This document shows positions 10,601 to 25,600 of a DNA stretch of 64,000 nt, in pieces. Each line of letters opens with the position of its first letter. The stretch's first letter is position 1. Both the position numbers and the translations under genes were made by a program. The notes under the pieces are model-generated. The model saw only the letters and a list, made by a program, of their open reading frames with translations. It was not told the origin of the DNA and ran no database searches. Origin of the DNA: Siphonodentalium dalli (lineage: Eukaryota; Mollusca; Scaphopoda; Gadilida; Siphonodentaliidae); assembly GCA_032622095.1 (NCBI GenBank), contig CP136061.1, positions 96,653,345 through 96,717,344 of the forward strand, written 5' to 3'.

Positions 10601-13600
10601 TTCTTGGTCATATCACCTTTTATTACGCGCGCCGCGTGTATACTGTCCTAGATATTCTAGATAGACATGGTTCGCTGGGCGTTTTATTTATAGATAATGG
10701 GTTTTTTGTTGGGAGGATTAAAAGTCGAACTGCGAACCGGAGGCCGAGTCCGGTAAAAGGTGTTGTTGGGAATTTCAATTTCGTTTATTGTCATTTACAT
10801 TATTATGTCAATGACGTTGATTTTTGGTTTGTGACAAGCTATGTCAATTACAAATAAAAGAAATGAAAAAGATAATTTGTAAGTCTTATATTTCAACTTT
10901 TATAGACGTTTTTCGTTCTGCAGCCCACTGGGGGTTGTGGTCGGAGACGGCCGAGTCGGCCGCCGGTTCGTTAATTAGGTGCTGGTTGTTATTGTTATTT
11001 TAACGGAATTCTGAGTTGGTCATTCGCGAAACCAATATATTTTATATTCTATAATTACAATCATGGGTATATAATATATGATCTTGATCGCGTTACCATT
11101 TCTGACATTGGTTTTCTTGTTCTACTTTCAGCGTTATTCTGCTGACAGCGCAGTGTCTCGCGACACAATTGCAGTCCATTTGAGCGATGTGGGCAATAAA
11201 CAGTTGTTCACGACAACAGGGTACTACAAGGTTGGTATATACAGGACAGGGGGTGGAAAATAAAAAATTTCCGGGCACGTATGCCGGGGTGACTTTTTGA
11301 CTGTTTTTGCAATGAGTTTGGCTTAAAACACATCTATATGTCAATATTAACATAAATGACAAATTTCATGATGATCAGACAAACAGTATAGCCTGTAGCC
11401 CATGCTAATGGATTGAATTTTGAAATCCAAGATGGCTGCTGGCAGCCATGCTTTTTTTGACCGAATGACCACAAAATGACTTGTTCCTATTTACATGTCA
11501 ATGTTAGCATCCATGACAAATAGTATGCACAGAAATTCATATACAGCTGTTTACAGTGAATTTCCCCCCGCAGATTTCTGTTTAGATTTAAAAGGGAGGT
11601 GGGTGTCCAAAAATGGTCGGAAAAAACTGCCGAAAACGGAAAAAAAATTGGACGCGGGGTGTGTGGGTCACAACAATGTTCGAAAGTCAAAAATCAGCAT
11701 ACGTGCCTGCAAATGTTTTCCGACTCCCCCCTGGCCAGGAAAAAAAAATAAACTAATAACTGTTACAATTTATAAAATGGGACAATTTGTTATTTATGGT
11801 GTGATAGCTTTTATCACTGAAATAATCACTTCGGCTGCGTAAACATACACTCAGATTCATACTAACCACTATTTATATGTGTGTGGGTTTACTCCAGACT
11901 GGCTACGTGTTGATCTGTATATAAATGTTTGATGTATTTAACAACCAATTTGGATAGCCCTGTCGTCTCAGAAGCGGGTAATTATTAAGTCAAAGTGAGG
12001 TTTTGTCACTATGTACTAGTTTAACACATGATCCACTTCTAACGCACGATAGCCAAATACGATAGAGAGACTGAAGGAGACCCATCGATACACTTATAGA
12101 TTATGTTGCTTATAATAATCGACAAACAGGAATATTGGTGGTACATGTAATATTGTGAAGTGCAGCGACGGTTCAAGCTTTCAGGCTTTTCCTTGATATT
12201 TTCAGACTATCCAAACACCACAATTACAACTCTAGAAAAGGTAACGGTACTTTTTCTTAACAGCATCAGTTTGCCATAACGGCACCATAACAATTCAGCA
12301 AGACCCACCATCATCATAGCACATAATCATGACAAATTGACCAAGGGTGCGTTTGTCCGATAGCATTTGGTGAACATTTTGCACATATTGTGGCGTTGAT
12401 ACTTCATTTGAGAAATAACTCAGATACGTGTAAGTGTTTTCCATATCCGTGAGTGCTTTCTACTTCCAGGGAACAATTGTGGCCATAAAGATTATCGAGA
12501 AGACAAACATAACGATAAATAAACCGCTACTCCTCGAGATAAAACGAGTAAGTATAAAATATTCGATAAAATTATGACGATTTACTAATATAAGCATATC
12601 AAAGTATAATTCACTCAATACGAGTCACAAGCCCAACGCCTTCAAAATCACCAATTGAAATTATTCACAAATATATTTGATATGGTAGTATGACAACGAA
12701 TTTAAAAGATAGAGTTTAGAATTATAAGTATCAATGTTTGACAAATTGCTATTTAATAAATTGCGTTTCCTCTCTTTGTTAAAAGATTCCGTCGAGTCCA
12801 GTGCCCAACAAATATGCATACTTCCATTCCTATACATTAAAACCACAAGTCACAGTCCTCTTAACAAGTAGTTACAGTAACATAGTTTAAACGGATACAC
12901 ATAACCAAAAAAGATATACAATGTATGTGCATACATAGACACAGGGACGTGGCTAGATGGCACCCTTTGGGTGTGAACCTTGAACTTTCCAACTGCACCC
13001 CTTGAACAGACACGTTGGGGCATTCACCCCTGGGCTCTGATTTTTCACAGGCCTGGGTGGTACGCAATTCTGAATTTACCAGTAGTCTTTGGTCACAGGC
13101 CCGTGGATGAACATGGGCCGACCATAGCGAAAATATTGAGATCTGAACCTAAAATTGCAAAAGAATCTAGAAGCTAGTGGTCCAAATTGAGACCCACATT
13201 TGTTGTTGATTGGTTACGGGGAATGACCAGGGGAGGGACCAGGCCAAACCGGGTCGACCATGGTATGATATTTTTTATTTTTAAATCTGAACTTACCTGA
13301 AAAGAAAATTGGAAAACCCTAGCATCTAGACTGGCCTCAAGTTTTCCAAGTGTAAAATTTCCAACCTAACTCCCCCTAAAGTTGGAGTTTCCAACTTATA
13401 GATATGTCAGTCAAAAATATGCAAATGTTGATAAAAAAAACAATTACTAAATACATTATTGGAAAATCAAATTATGAGAACAACTTCAACATATAGTTGG
13501 TGTGAAATTTCCAACTAATGCTGAGCCAGGTATGAACTTTTGAACATTTTGACCCCCCCCCCCCCTCATGTCACCATGTCCCTGCAGTGTAGTATCGATT

Positions 13601-16600
13601 GAAACTGGGAAAACATGACACACAAATGAGCCATTATCCCAAAACGAGAGTGAATCCCTATACCGTAAAATGATAACTTCGTAATAAAAAACACTGGATA
13701 TCACCCGGACAATCTTATTTCTCAGCTTAAGCTATTTTGTTTAAGCTTTTACGCAGGCAGTAAACAGGCTATGTGTATAAGTTGCCTAAACATAGATCGG
13801 GGTATCACACCTCCCCTGAACCACAAACAACAGTCAATATAGATGAGGGAATACTGAATGTCAGTTAACAGAGGGTATGAATACTGAATACTAGTTAAGA
13901 ACATATATGATTTAGGACATAAATTCCTCACTTCAATACCATTTATTTCAATCATGTTCGCAATAGAAATGTGTGCAATTGGTCCATTAACCCTTTACCC
14001 AACAAACCGGCCAAATAAAGCTTCAACCGCCTAAAATATCTTCGGTCTGTCTCAATAAAACCATACAAATATGGATATCATTGGAACCGGCTCATTGACC
14101 ACATTGTGATGGTTACAGTTATGCCCTGTGCCAATGCATTCTCTTATATATGCGAGTCGACCATAGGTCGCCTCGCATATATAAGAGAATGCATTGGCCT
14201 ATTTTTAACACTTTTTACCATTTTTTCTTACATTCTTTAACAATTTTATAATTTTTAATGTGTTAAGCCAATGCACTCTCTTATATATGCGAGGCGACCT
14301 TTGGTCGACTCGCATATATAAGAGAATGCATTGGCACAGGGCCGTTCTGTTTGGTAAAGGGTTAAGAGAGATATTCCTAATAGCTACATATCACTCTATT
14401 TCCCGGCGCATTGATGAGCGGATGCGACGAGGTTGATATGTGATTGTCTGTCACGGGCAAATTAGCGCCGTAGTAACAGACTGAGACCCGATAAGGAAGG
14501 GGGTAATGACTAAAAGGCCTTTCCTAGCCATTAAATACCACAACATGTCGTCATCAAAGACGCGTACCAACCTTTCATTTTAATCCCAATACCATTAAGG
14601 CGGAGTATGAATCATTAATACAGACTGTAAATAATGGCCTGATTCCCGCATACCAAAAGATTTGTGGTTGACACCAACACATAGGCGAATTCCCAGGGCT
14701 CGTTGACAGTCATTCAATGACCGTAAATATTACGAAGCCGTATAACATTAAATGTGCGTGTTCTCTGTGAACAATTCAGTGTACTGGACAGTGGATGCCA
14801 GTGGCAAGGGATACATTGATCTTACGTGGGACAACCTGGTTGATCTACCTTTCAGTGGATGCCAGTGGCAAGGGAGACATTTATCTTATGTACGACAACC
14901 TGGTAGATTTAACCTACTCTCAGGGCTCTATTAAACTATTCTCAGATGATGGTTGATGAAGTGTCACCAACAATTTTCAATTTCCACACCACGCGTGTTT
15001 CATCTATATTGACTCGTGTACATATTATAACACTTTTGCGCCAGCAGTTCATCAATTGCTAATGAGACAGGAATTGTTATGGCGGCTCTGGTGGTGAGTT
15101 AATCCATCCCTCTCTTACGTGCCAACTCCGACCAGAAGCAAGGGCTGGCTTTGAACGAAGTCAGACATTCTTCTAACACGCCGGGATGTTAGCGCACCGA
15201 AATCAGCATAATTCACCACGTGGGCGCTTCGCGTCACGCACGTCGCCATTTAAAACCAGAACATGGGTAAATGAGTGCGTTCAATTTCCTGCTACACTGT
15301 GTTGGTATTTTAGTCGTATTTTGTGGAATTCGGTGAATTGTTTTAACCCTTTACCCAACAAACCGGCCAAAACCGGCCAAATAAAGCTTCAACAGCCTAA
15401 AATATCTTCGGTCTGTCTCAATAGAACCATACAAATATGGGTATCATTGGAACCGGCTCCTTGACCACATTGTGATAGTTACAGTTATGCCCTGTGCCAA
15501 TGCATTCTCTTATATATGCGAGTCGACCATAGGTCGCCTCGCATATATAAGAGAATGCATTGGCCTAAAAAAAATCTTTTTTTAACACTTTTTACCATTT
15601 TTTCTTACATTCTTTAACAATTTTATAATTTTTAATGTGTTAAGCCAATGCATTCTCTTATATATGCGAGGCGACCTATGGTCGACTCGCATATATAAGA
15701 GAATGCATTGGCACAGGGCCCTTCTGTTGGGTAAAGGGTTAAGAGTTTTTTTGCAGAAGTGATCATCGCCAGCCGAACAATAACTACATGGCACGTATCC
15801 CGCGAACAATAACTACATGGCACGTATCCCGCGAACAATAACTACATGGCACGTATCCCGATTTTAATTGACAACACATCACATGTAGAATTTAGAGCCT
15901 AAAGGTGCCTTTACACGATTAAGCTTGCTTAATTCAGCTTCAAATGGTAACCACAGGGGGTTATGCTCAATGTTTCCATTACACCATTAAGCTTGCTTAA
16001 TTCAGCTTCAAATGGTAACCACAGGGTGTTATGCTGAAAACACAGCAAGCCTTTTTAGCACTGTTTTATCGGGAAATCTTTTACAACTGTCCATCATAAT
16101 TAACAGGTCTGTGGTTATATTTACTAACTGGACTCCAATATTGTGGACTACACATGTGTCTTTAATCAGATATAGAAGGGATTCTGTTATATAACTGCTA
16201 CTTGACATTAATGGGCCATTCAGTGGTGTATGGAAATACAGCCAAGTCCCTTTTGATTAAGCTTGCTTAATAGATAATAAAAAGTGCTGAGCTGTATGAA
16301 AAGGCATGACATTACACGATGCAGCTCGCCTCTTGAGCGTGCTGAATTAAGCAAGCTTAATCGTGTAAAGGCACCTTAATGCTCGAATTGGGATACGCCA
16401 TTGCACTTGATATCATACACTTTTAGTGCGACTCAATTTGGTCTCAAATCAGCCTGGTAACTTCTCAAAATGATCACATTCTGATGATCAACATATAGGT
16501 TGATAACGCATATCACATTGAAACATGCATTGCATTTGTTGGTTATTTTTTATTTTACAATACAGAGCATGCTTACTTTCATGTGGAAGAACAAATAGTA

Positions 16601-19600
16601 AAATAGTCGTATTACTGGGTGATTTGTGGTAATTTATTCCTAATAAATGATCGAGAAATCAAAAAGATAACAGAAAACTTTCAGTATATACTGGTCTGTA
16701 TTTCTGACTGGATTGTGTTAGGACTGGCTCAATAGAGTAAGCTATGCCCAGCATTAGTTCCGGTGCCAGCCGATGCACATACCCCAAAATTGTGAGATAG
16801 AATTAATCAATTTGTTCGGCTATTGTGTCCTACCACTCGTGGAACATATCTTATTTTTATAAGCAACTTTTTGCAGAGGTGCGACTTGTAACTTTGTATC
16901 CACTCTAACAGGCCACCGAGTGAAGGTATAATACTCCTTGTCATGCAATCATATATGTATTTTAAACGGACATGGCTCAGTCGAGCTTCCAAAAATTGTC
17001 TACGTAATTTGAAGGAGGTATAAGATAGATTGAAAAATACACGATTTTATAATTTAATGCAATATATTTAATATAATATATATATATATAATTTTGATAT
17101 ATACACTTCATATGCTCTGATAATTACATGCCATGGTCAAAGCTATTTTCCAGCTGTTTATTTAAACCATATCGGACGCTCTTTTCTGTTCCATGTCGTG
17201 CAAATTGCTGTCTTCGTTTGGGACCCAAACATCAGTTCAAAGCTGTATTTGTTATTACTTCATTGTGTCTTTCTGGGACACATAACGCTCGTAGAAAGGT
17301 AGTTCGAGTTTTTATCGATCTATTTCGAAATTCAAAAGCGAATATTATTCGGAAATTTTGGAGCGCAAACCGCCATGTGATTTAATAAGATAATGCAGAA
17401 GTTTGTCATGTTTGTATTATCTTGTAAAATGTTATCACAATGTTTCCTAAGTGTATATATCATGTCACGAATCTCTACCTGACTACGAACATATATATCA
17501 TTCCACCAGTTCAAGAGGGGAGAGGGGTACCCATAAGTGAGTCAGCACTTGTCCTCCAATCCCATTGTCTGTATAAACAATGTATGTGTCAAATATCATG
17601 TGTTATATAAATTAGACAAATAAATATGTTTAAACTAAAACCAGTTCAAAACCTGTGAAATTTTTGAAGATGTGATGCTATCCGACGGGGAATTTACAAC
17701 ATTGAAAACAGAATGCATGTAATATATTTCTTAGATAATAATTGAGTGTCGATTACACAGTAGATCAAGATCCTAGCTCAAGATTTCATTGTTAATGCAA
17801 TTTTATTGGACCCATTTCGCTATGTGTAGCTGAGAATCATGAACATTTCCCCAGGTAGTCAATTCAATGCTCAATTATGGCTCACAAAACATAAATCATG
17901 CAATTTAGATGTGGTAGCTTCAGATACTGTGAAATACATTATTAAGGAACATGTGTTAACAAAGAATAAAGGTCAAAGGTTTGTCCACAAAATGGCTAAC
18001 CCAAGTTAGTCATAATGACTAAACAGGAAAAATAGTCATGACTAATGACTAATATCAGCTTAATCAAAATGACTAGGATTGAGTAATAATGACTATAACT
18101 TATCTCAGTCATTGGGAAGGTGAGAATGTAAGTTTGTCGAAAGTGTGTTAATAATTCCAATATACAACTAGATGATATAATTCTGCAGTATCAGATAGAG
18201 ACCGAGTTAAAAGTAGGCCAAGCTTTCAGCTAATTCTCTAAAACACATAACCGAATACTGGTCTATTCATTGGTAAACGAATATTGTGTAACATACAGTA
18301 ATGCTCTAATTAATCGACCTCTTAACCAAAGCAGAATTATGGGTAACTTTTCAGGATTTAGTCGGAAATATGGCTTGTTGCCATTCATCGGAAAGCTCTC
18401 GGGGAGAGCTTTCCGATGAATGGCAACAAGCCATATTTCCGACTAAATCCTGAAAAGTTACCCATAATTCTGCTTTGGTTAAGAGGTTGATTAATTAGAG
18501 CATTACTGTATGTCTATTTAGCTGGTTTCGATGTGCAGGTAGTGTATATAAAATAAAACTATTTTTATCCAAATAATGTGGCATTCGGAGTGGAGTGAAG
18601 TTATGATATATAATATGCCGTGATAGCCTCCTATCACATTCTTCCAATAATATATCTTAAGTATATAAGTAGTTTGCGATGAAAATGGAAATTGAACATT
18701 TAGCGACGAATAGTAAACATAGTGGCTCGCTGAAAGGTATGAATTAAGTCAAAATGACGACAACTCTTATGACTAACCCTAAATTAATCATATTGACCCG
18801 ATTATATTTACATACACCTGATATCGCTTCCGATTTCCCCATAGCGTTACGGTAGACACGCCCCCTGAGTCAATGTGTTCATAAACCTATGAACGTAACG
18901 AGACGTCACTTTCAATGTCGTTCATAGATTTATGAACACATTGATACCGGAAATTACCGGGGATTGTCGGACATGAACGACCGCTTGACTATTCAGCACG
19001 TTCGGATTTGACAAGCAATTTGTTTTGGTCTATAATCAGTGTTGTTAGCCTGCACCTAAAACTCATCTCCTCTGATTACACAACCCACGACCTCACAAGT
19101 ATATCATTATGATAGAACGACGTGTTGTCAATTTCTTATCACCCACAGCCGAAACTTAATTGTTAGTTTCAGATATTATCATTATTGTAATCAACACGTC
19201 TACATTCATTACAAGCTAGACAATACATTTCGTCATATGTGTATTCTTTACTGTGAAATTACGTTTTCCGCTCTCCGTCAACGGATTCTCACAATGTTTG
19301 GTTTTCTAAAAAGCGAGGATTCGAACTGTCCGAACTGAACTATATGCGTTCATTTAAAGTTGAATAATTAGTTAGAAAGACAGAACATCCTAGTAGATAA
19401 AGAATTTAAGTATATAAATATAAATAATAAACGGTGGATTCAACGTGGTCATGGGTTTTGACCGCGATATAAATTCAGCAAACTGGAACCCCTTTGGGGT
19501 TCATGCAGTTTGTTGAATTGTTCTCGCGGTCAAAATCCCATGACCACATTGAATCCACCGTTTATTTCCTATATGTGTTCTCAGTGCGATCTAAATCTAA

Positions 19601-22600
19601 TAGTATGTTCTTCGATCACGTTGGTCGTGTAGGGATAAATTCGGGATAGGTTCATACGTACTGATCGTGTCTGATTACATAACTCATTTCCTACTTCTTT
19701 CACTGGCGAATGCTCAAATCGATGTACGCTTTACATTTTGCATGATTGCAGTATTATGCGATAATCATAACAAGACCTTATCTGATAATACATTGGTGTG
19801 CAGAAATTGATTATTGGGTATTATTCGACCATTTTTCGCCGCAGATTTGGTACAAATGTACGGAGATTAATTAGTAAATCAATATCTTCCAGGCGAATAT
19901 ATAATCGTACCAAATGAAGTCATATCGTGAACATTCCATTTCCGTGAGTTGAAAAGTGCATCGTCTCGTGCAGATTTTGATTATAGCCACTGTGTTTATG
20001 TTACTTGAAAATGTCAAACATCAGTAAATTTATAAGATGACTAGATTTTGATTAATGATTTCTGATATATTGTACATTTAAGGGGGAGACGCACATGTAG
20101 CATAAATCCAACCAAAATGGCAAGATAATTTCAACTAAGGATTTCTCTGGATCTATTTGGCGAAACCTCTTGAATTTCACATATCATCTTCATTGTATAT
20201 AGATTCTGGGCAATTCATACGAATAATAAAATCAATGGATTTTAATAGATTTGAGAAATTGAGAGGTTGGAAATAATGTTCTCTTTTTTTGTCCCTTTCG
20301 GTACCAAGATCTGCTAGAATAATTAATAATTTCCCACAACACTACTATCGCCAAATAACTTATTGTCTTGACTCTATGAGTGGAGGCTTTATTTGTGTCA
20401 TAATGTTCAGTTAGAATTTGAATTGCATAATATAGCACCATACCCACATACATTATAATGGAGAAAATATTCCAGCCCAATGAAAACAAGTGTTGATATG
20501 CAGTGTGGTCCACTCAAGCAGGGAGCAATCAGCTGGAATTATGCCACAGTGTTAAGAGATATGGTGGTTAGCTTTAACTATCTTATGAACCCATTATCTT
20601 CAAATATGATATCATGGATATATGAACTGCACTTTTGAAAAAATGTTCCTGGTACCGGAAAACAGTGAAATTTCAAATATATTAAATGAGGTTATATACT
20701 ATCCAATGGGTCGATGGTTCTTAATTATTATGTCACAATAATTGATTGTGCCGAATTCCACAAAGAAATCCGGGACAGCTTTTGAGAAAATCCTTTTTGA
20801 AATACTAGGAATTCTGGCAAATTGTATGTTTCCAATGTAACATGAGCGAGGCTGTCTGTAAGTTGTAAAATATTGTGCCTCAATTTCATATGTATTAACA
20901 TGTATACTTCAGATACAATAAAATTGTACTTAAAGTAATCCGGGACATCAATATATCCACGTACATGCACATGTTTCTTCTCAGAATCGCTACAATAGAG
21001 CTTACTAAGTCAAGTTGCCCCAGACCTTGTGATCCCTAATATCAGTGCATTATCGATGATAGTAGAGATGGACAAACATCATGCAATCAGGCGATCTTTA
21101 TTCTCAATAAGCAGGGGTTTCTATAATGGAATTCGAACTCCAATCAAAAGGAATGGCCGGCTAATTCGCCCTGCATATCTCAGCGGACGGAATCCACTCC
21201 GTTATATGGTTTTGTGTGGTCTCAGATGTGTCCTAGTCCGATCGTGTGTGGACAGGCCACTCGAGGGAAATCTGAATATCTGACTGCTGTAATTATGCTA
21301 TCGTGTTCTTTTGGATTAGTTCAGAAGCTCCGTTAATAGTCCAGATATGTGATTTTTTGCCCTGATTGCGGCAACCAGATCTTGGACACTCCAATAAATC
21401 ATAAAGACTGCTGTAATTATGCTATCGTGTTCTTTTGGATTAGTTCAGAAGCTCAGTTAATAGTCCGGCTCTGTGATTTTTGCCCTGATTGCGGCAAACA
21501 GTTATTGGACACTCCAATAAATCATAAAACGCTGCCTCTATCCTCGTACAAAAAGGTTCACAATGGAGTGATTTGATTCCGAAATAAGCACATAGTGAGC
21601 TAATACCATGAAAAAGATCAGAACTGTTCATGATTGTGAACGCTCTTTATTATATGCTGCTTTTGGGCATAAGCGGCATGAACGCTCTTTATAAGAGTCG
21701 ATCATTAGAATTTTTGCTAGGCTAACACAAATTAAAAACGTGTTGATTCTTACTGTTTTGAGAGTTGATACCGGGCCATCAAAACTTAAATAATAATGAT
21801 GGGTTAAATTATTTTCTGGTATAGAAAACTTACATATTTATGGTGGCAAATCGGACAGACCATTTTTACCCTGTGCCAATGCATTCTCTTATATATGCGA
21901 GTCGACCATAGGTCGCCTCGCATATATAAGAGAATGCATTGGCCTAACAATTTTTATAAATTTTTTTAAATAAATATTTCTTACAATTTTTAGGACATAA
22001 AATAAAAAAAAACATCCGTTACCCTGCAGGGAGCCCCACATATATATAGAAGCATATAGAAGAGTGTTGTCTGCTCATGTTTGTCTGGGGCTCCGTATGG
22101 GTGAAATTATAACAATGTTAAAGAATACAAGAAAAAATTATTAAAATTGTAAAAAATTGTTAGGCCAATGCATTTGCATATAGTTTCCGGGGTATCAAAT
22201 AATAATGAATTTATTTTGAGTTTGTACTTGTATAATAAATACAACCATTCAGGGCTATTTTTAGAAAATAAACGTCAGGCGACCTCGCGGAAACGTTCGG
22301 AGCTTACATGGAGCGTATCGTATGGGAAAACTCTTGTCTTATTAGCACTATCTTTCAAGGCAAATTTCACTTCGACTAACATATTTCACCGCGAAGTGCG
22401 TGACGTACTTCTACGCGGACTGTTTGTGCATATGGGAGATTTGTGTCTTGTGTCATGGAACTGAAAACCAGAGCTCATTTTTACGTCAATGATTTTTGAT
22501 TGACCAGGGCAGTTCTAATTTGCTGATCGACACAACCGAATTTACAATTTCAAGCATAAATTTTGAGAAATTTATTTCCACCATAAGTCTGACGACAAGA

Positions 22601-25600
22601 TGCCATTTATGTTTCAGATGAAAGACTTGGCAAACGACCACATAGTGAGGTTCATTGGCTCGTGCATAGATGTCCCCCATCAATGCATTGTTACAGAATA
22701 CTGCCCCAAAGGGAGTCTACAGGTAAGGGTAACGCGTACTATAGTAGCTTTACGAGCAGACGACACAAACACGGTGGGGTATCACGTGGTTTCGAGTTGA
22801 TGAGTATCAGGAATGCCCGATGCGACGGCAAAAGCTACCAGAAACGAGGAAAAACGTAATAAACTAGGATATGACATATTGAGTAGTATTTTGGCAGCTA
22901 CTAGCACATACTATACTATTTTTTGTGTGTCCAAAACTCCAATGCTCTAACATTCTGACCAAAGTTGACAGTCGAATGATTCTCCTAGATGTACGGACTG
23001 GTGTATTCCACGAACCTCCTTCTGGCAACTTTGTTCATAATGTTATAGAATACTTCTGAGTAATTCCGAACAAATACGGTATCAACTTTTAAAAAATAAA
23101 CTAGCATATGCTCGTAACAGTCAAAATGTTTTTGTGTCAGTTCCTCATATATTATGGTTTTATACGTTTTGCGCTCGCCTCGACCATGGAACTCACCAAC
23201 CTCAAAACCACTTGATTCCCCACCGTGACAAACTTACCGTCATTACTTGTCACAACACAGATATATACGTATATATATATATATGTACATGCAATGCAAT
23301 TATAACGGTTAGTTATATGTATTGTGGGAGCGATACAGACTAGGTATCTTCGACATTATTTGAACAAGCCTTTATCAGTGGCGTAAGAGCGGTTAGATAC
23401 GTGACTCCAATATCAATTGAATATGTGACCCGCCATATCAAATCCAGTCGTAAGTCGGGATTTTTGTTTACCCTGTGCCAATGCATTATCTTATATATGC
23501 GAGTCGACCATAGGTCGCCTCGCATATATAAGAGAATGCATTGGCCTAACAATTTTTTATAATTTTTTTTAAATAAATGTTTCTTACAATTTTTAGGACA
23601 TAAAATAAAAAAACATCCATTACCCTGCAAGGAGCCCCACACATATATAGAAGCATATAGAAGAGTGTCGCTGCTCATGTTTGTATGGGGTTCTGTATGG
23701 GTGAAATTATAAAATTGTTAAAGAATACAAGAATAAATTATTAAAATTGTGCACCCCACAAGTCATGCAAACAAAAGATCGCACCTCACAAGTACCCTGT
23801 CGTGCGTATAGCCGTCCGTCCGTCCGACCTCACAACTCGAACAACTATGAACCGATTTCAATAATATTTTGTATGCAATCTCCTTAGGACTGCCTCTCCG
23901 CATGATTCTAATTGCGGTTCGGTCCGACTTTTTTTTTAAGTTACGCCTCATTTTCGACTTATTTTGACAATTTTGAAAATTCTGTCTGACTTCATAACTT
24001 TAACAAATATGAACCGATTTCAATAATTTTTGGCATACATGCTTCTCACAATACCATCTCTATGTGGTGCGGCTATGGATTGGCTCAGACTGTTTTTCGT
24101 AATATTACACTTCATTTTCGACTTATTTTGACTTAGAAAATTCTGTCCGACTTAATAACTTTAACAAATATGAACCAATTTGAATATTTTTTTCTGTACA
24201 AGCTTCTTGTGACACCATATCGATATTATTAGTCCGAATTTGTCTTTAAAGTTAAAAATCCTTTTTATTGGCTTTACGGCTAATGCGGGTTGAATTTGCC
24301 ACGGTGTGGGTATGCTAACACTCGAGTGCACACCTCTTGTTATATAATGGTTTTAGTGAAAGGAATAAGGGCCGGATCATGTAATAACAATTGTTACAAT
24401 ACTATCATTTGTCGTTTTCAATATTCGTAGTTACGATAACTGTTTCTGGTTTTCAACAAAACTCACCAATAGATCATATATTTTCAGTAATTCGTTTCTC
24501 TGGTCCACAATATGGGAGTTGACTCTGAAATTGTGTCTTTAAATTTTAATCGCGATGTGGCATTAATATCAATATATTAGTGGCAATCAAACCAATCGTC
24601 TTCGCGAAACACGATAATCTTGCGAAATACAGAGCGCTAAGCTATGACATGATAGCAAATACAATTGAGTACAAAATAAACACGACAAATAGAACCCAAT
24701 AGTCGTATGCTGCATTCGAGTGGCAAGAAGTTTGAACGGCACGATTTTCTCACAAACTGACTCGTATTCGTCAATTCTGCCTTAAAGATGCGGGTGGCGT
24801 TGTCGGTGGGTCTGCTGTTAAAATATTCAGCTCCGTCAAAAACCGCCATAAACAGATAGAATTGTAAAATATAGACAGACCTTGTTCTTATACCAATCAG
24901 AAATATGGCATAAACAGTATGTTATTGTCAAATGTTTTTAATTTGTTAGGCGACACCAATATTTAAGTCTGGTTTACGAACACCGCCGACAACATTTGTT
25001 CCATTCTACGAAAAAAAAATAAAAAAATAAAAAAATAAAAAAAAATAAAAATTATTTATTTTTTTATTATTAGTGTACTAGTATTAAGCATGGGGAATAA
25101 TAGTTCAACGTTACTCAGCTAAAAGGTAAGGTTTTTAAATTATATTCGCATATGCCTGGCTAGAGACAATTTGGGGATTGGAGCAGTATGCACTAATTTC
25201 CTATTAATACATGTCTCTATTTTTATTTATTTTATGACAAGAAATGTCTGTTTATATTAAATTTGAATATTAAAAACACATTTCAAATTCATATTTTATA
25301 TATAATTATTGTGAAATTCAGGTAGAACTCCACAATTTAACCAATATACTGTTGTGAAAGTTTTTTTTTGTTGCTTTTTTCCCCCCTCCTGCATCTACTT
25401 CCCCCCCCCCCCACATGTTCGTAAACCAGACTTAAAAATTGGTGACGCCTTATGTAAACAAAAGCAAAAAACCTTACATAACCTGGCTTTTGTTTAGATC
25501 CGGATATGGTAAACATAAAGAGCGTTATTTGTTACTGTTTTCCTAATATGGAAATAATAAAGAGCGTTTATATCGTTTGTATGTGATTAACCAATAGAAT

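Larger units (their letters stand above)
7661..11131 (+). other. Intron 1
   Basis: Donor GTAGGT, acceptor TTTCAG. Contains a short fragment of the TTCCAAC repeat family (7685-7752), two family A elements (7751-8140 and 9850-10249, opposite orientation), a mariner-like hairpin (8877-9095), a dispersed repeat (9410-9730) and a repeat with an inverted copy in intron 4 (10673-10915). 8150-8870 and 10260-10670 show nothing recognisable. Confidence 0.85.
11231..12469 (+). other. Intron 2
   Basis: Donor GTTGGT, acceptor TTCCAG. Holds a TIR element starting 19 bp after the donor (11249-11731) and the right part of a decayed CCTGGTCAAGTG element (about 12195-12350). 11740-12190 and 12350-12460 show nothing recognisable. 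Confidence 0.85.
12548..22617 (+). other. Intron 3
   Basis: Ten-kilobase intron, donor GTAAGT, acceptor TTTCAG. Repeats inside are listed separately. The stretches 12560-12940, 14370-14780, 14930-15340, 16380-17070, 17400-17990, 18950-19420, 19570-21280, 21530-21865 and 22180-22610 show no gene-like signal and no repeat I could define. 17990-18120 is rich in short GACTAA/TTAGTC motifs in both orientations. Confidence 0.85.

Noticed and set aside
22168-22464. 98-codon open frame after the truncated family B element
   Set aside because: No recognised motif, no splice context linking it to the cyclase, and no second copy; likely chance.
22600-22800. ATG at 22600 as start of a short kinase-like gene
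   Set aside because: A good acceptor lies at 22617 and the conserved protein starts there in phase with exon c; the upstream codons are intron.
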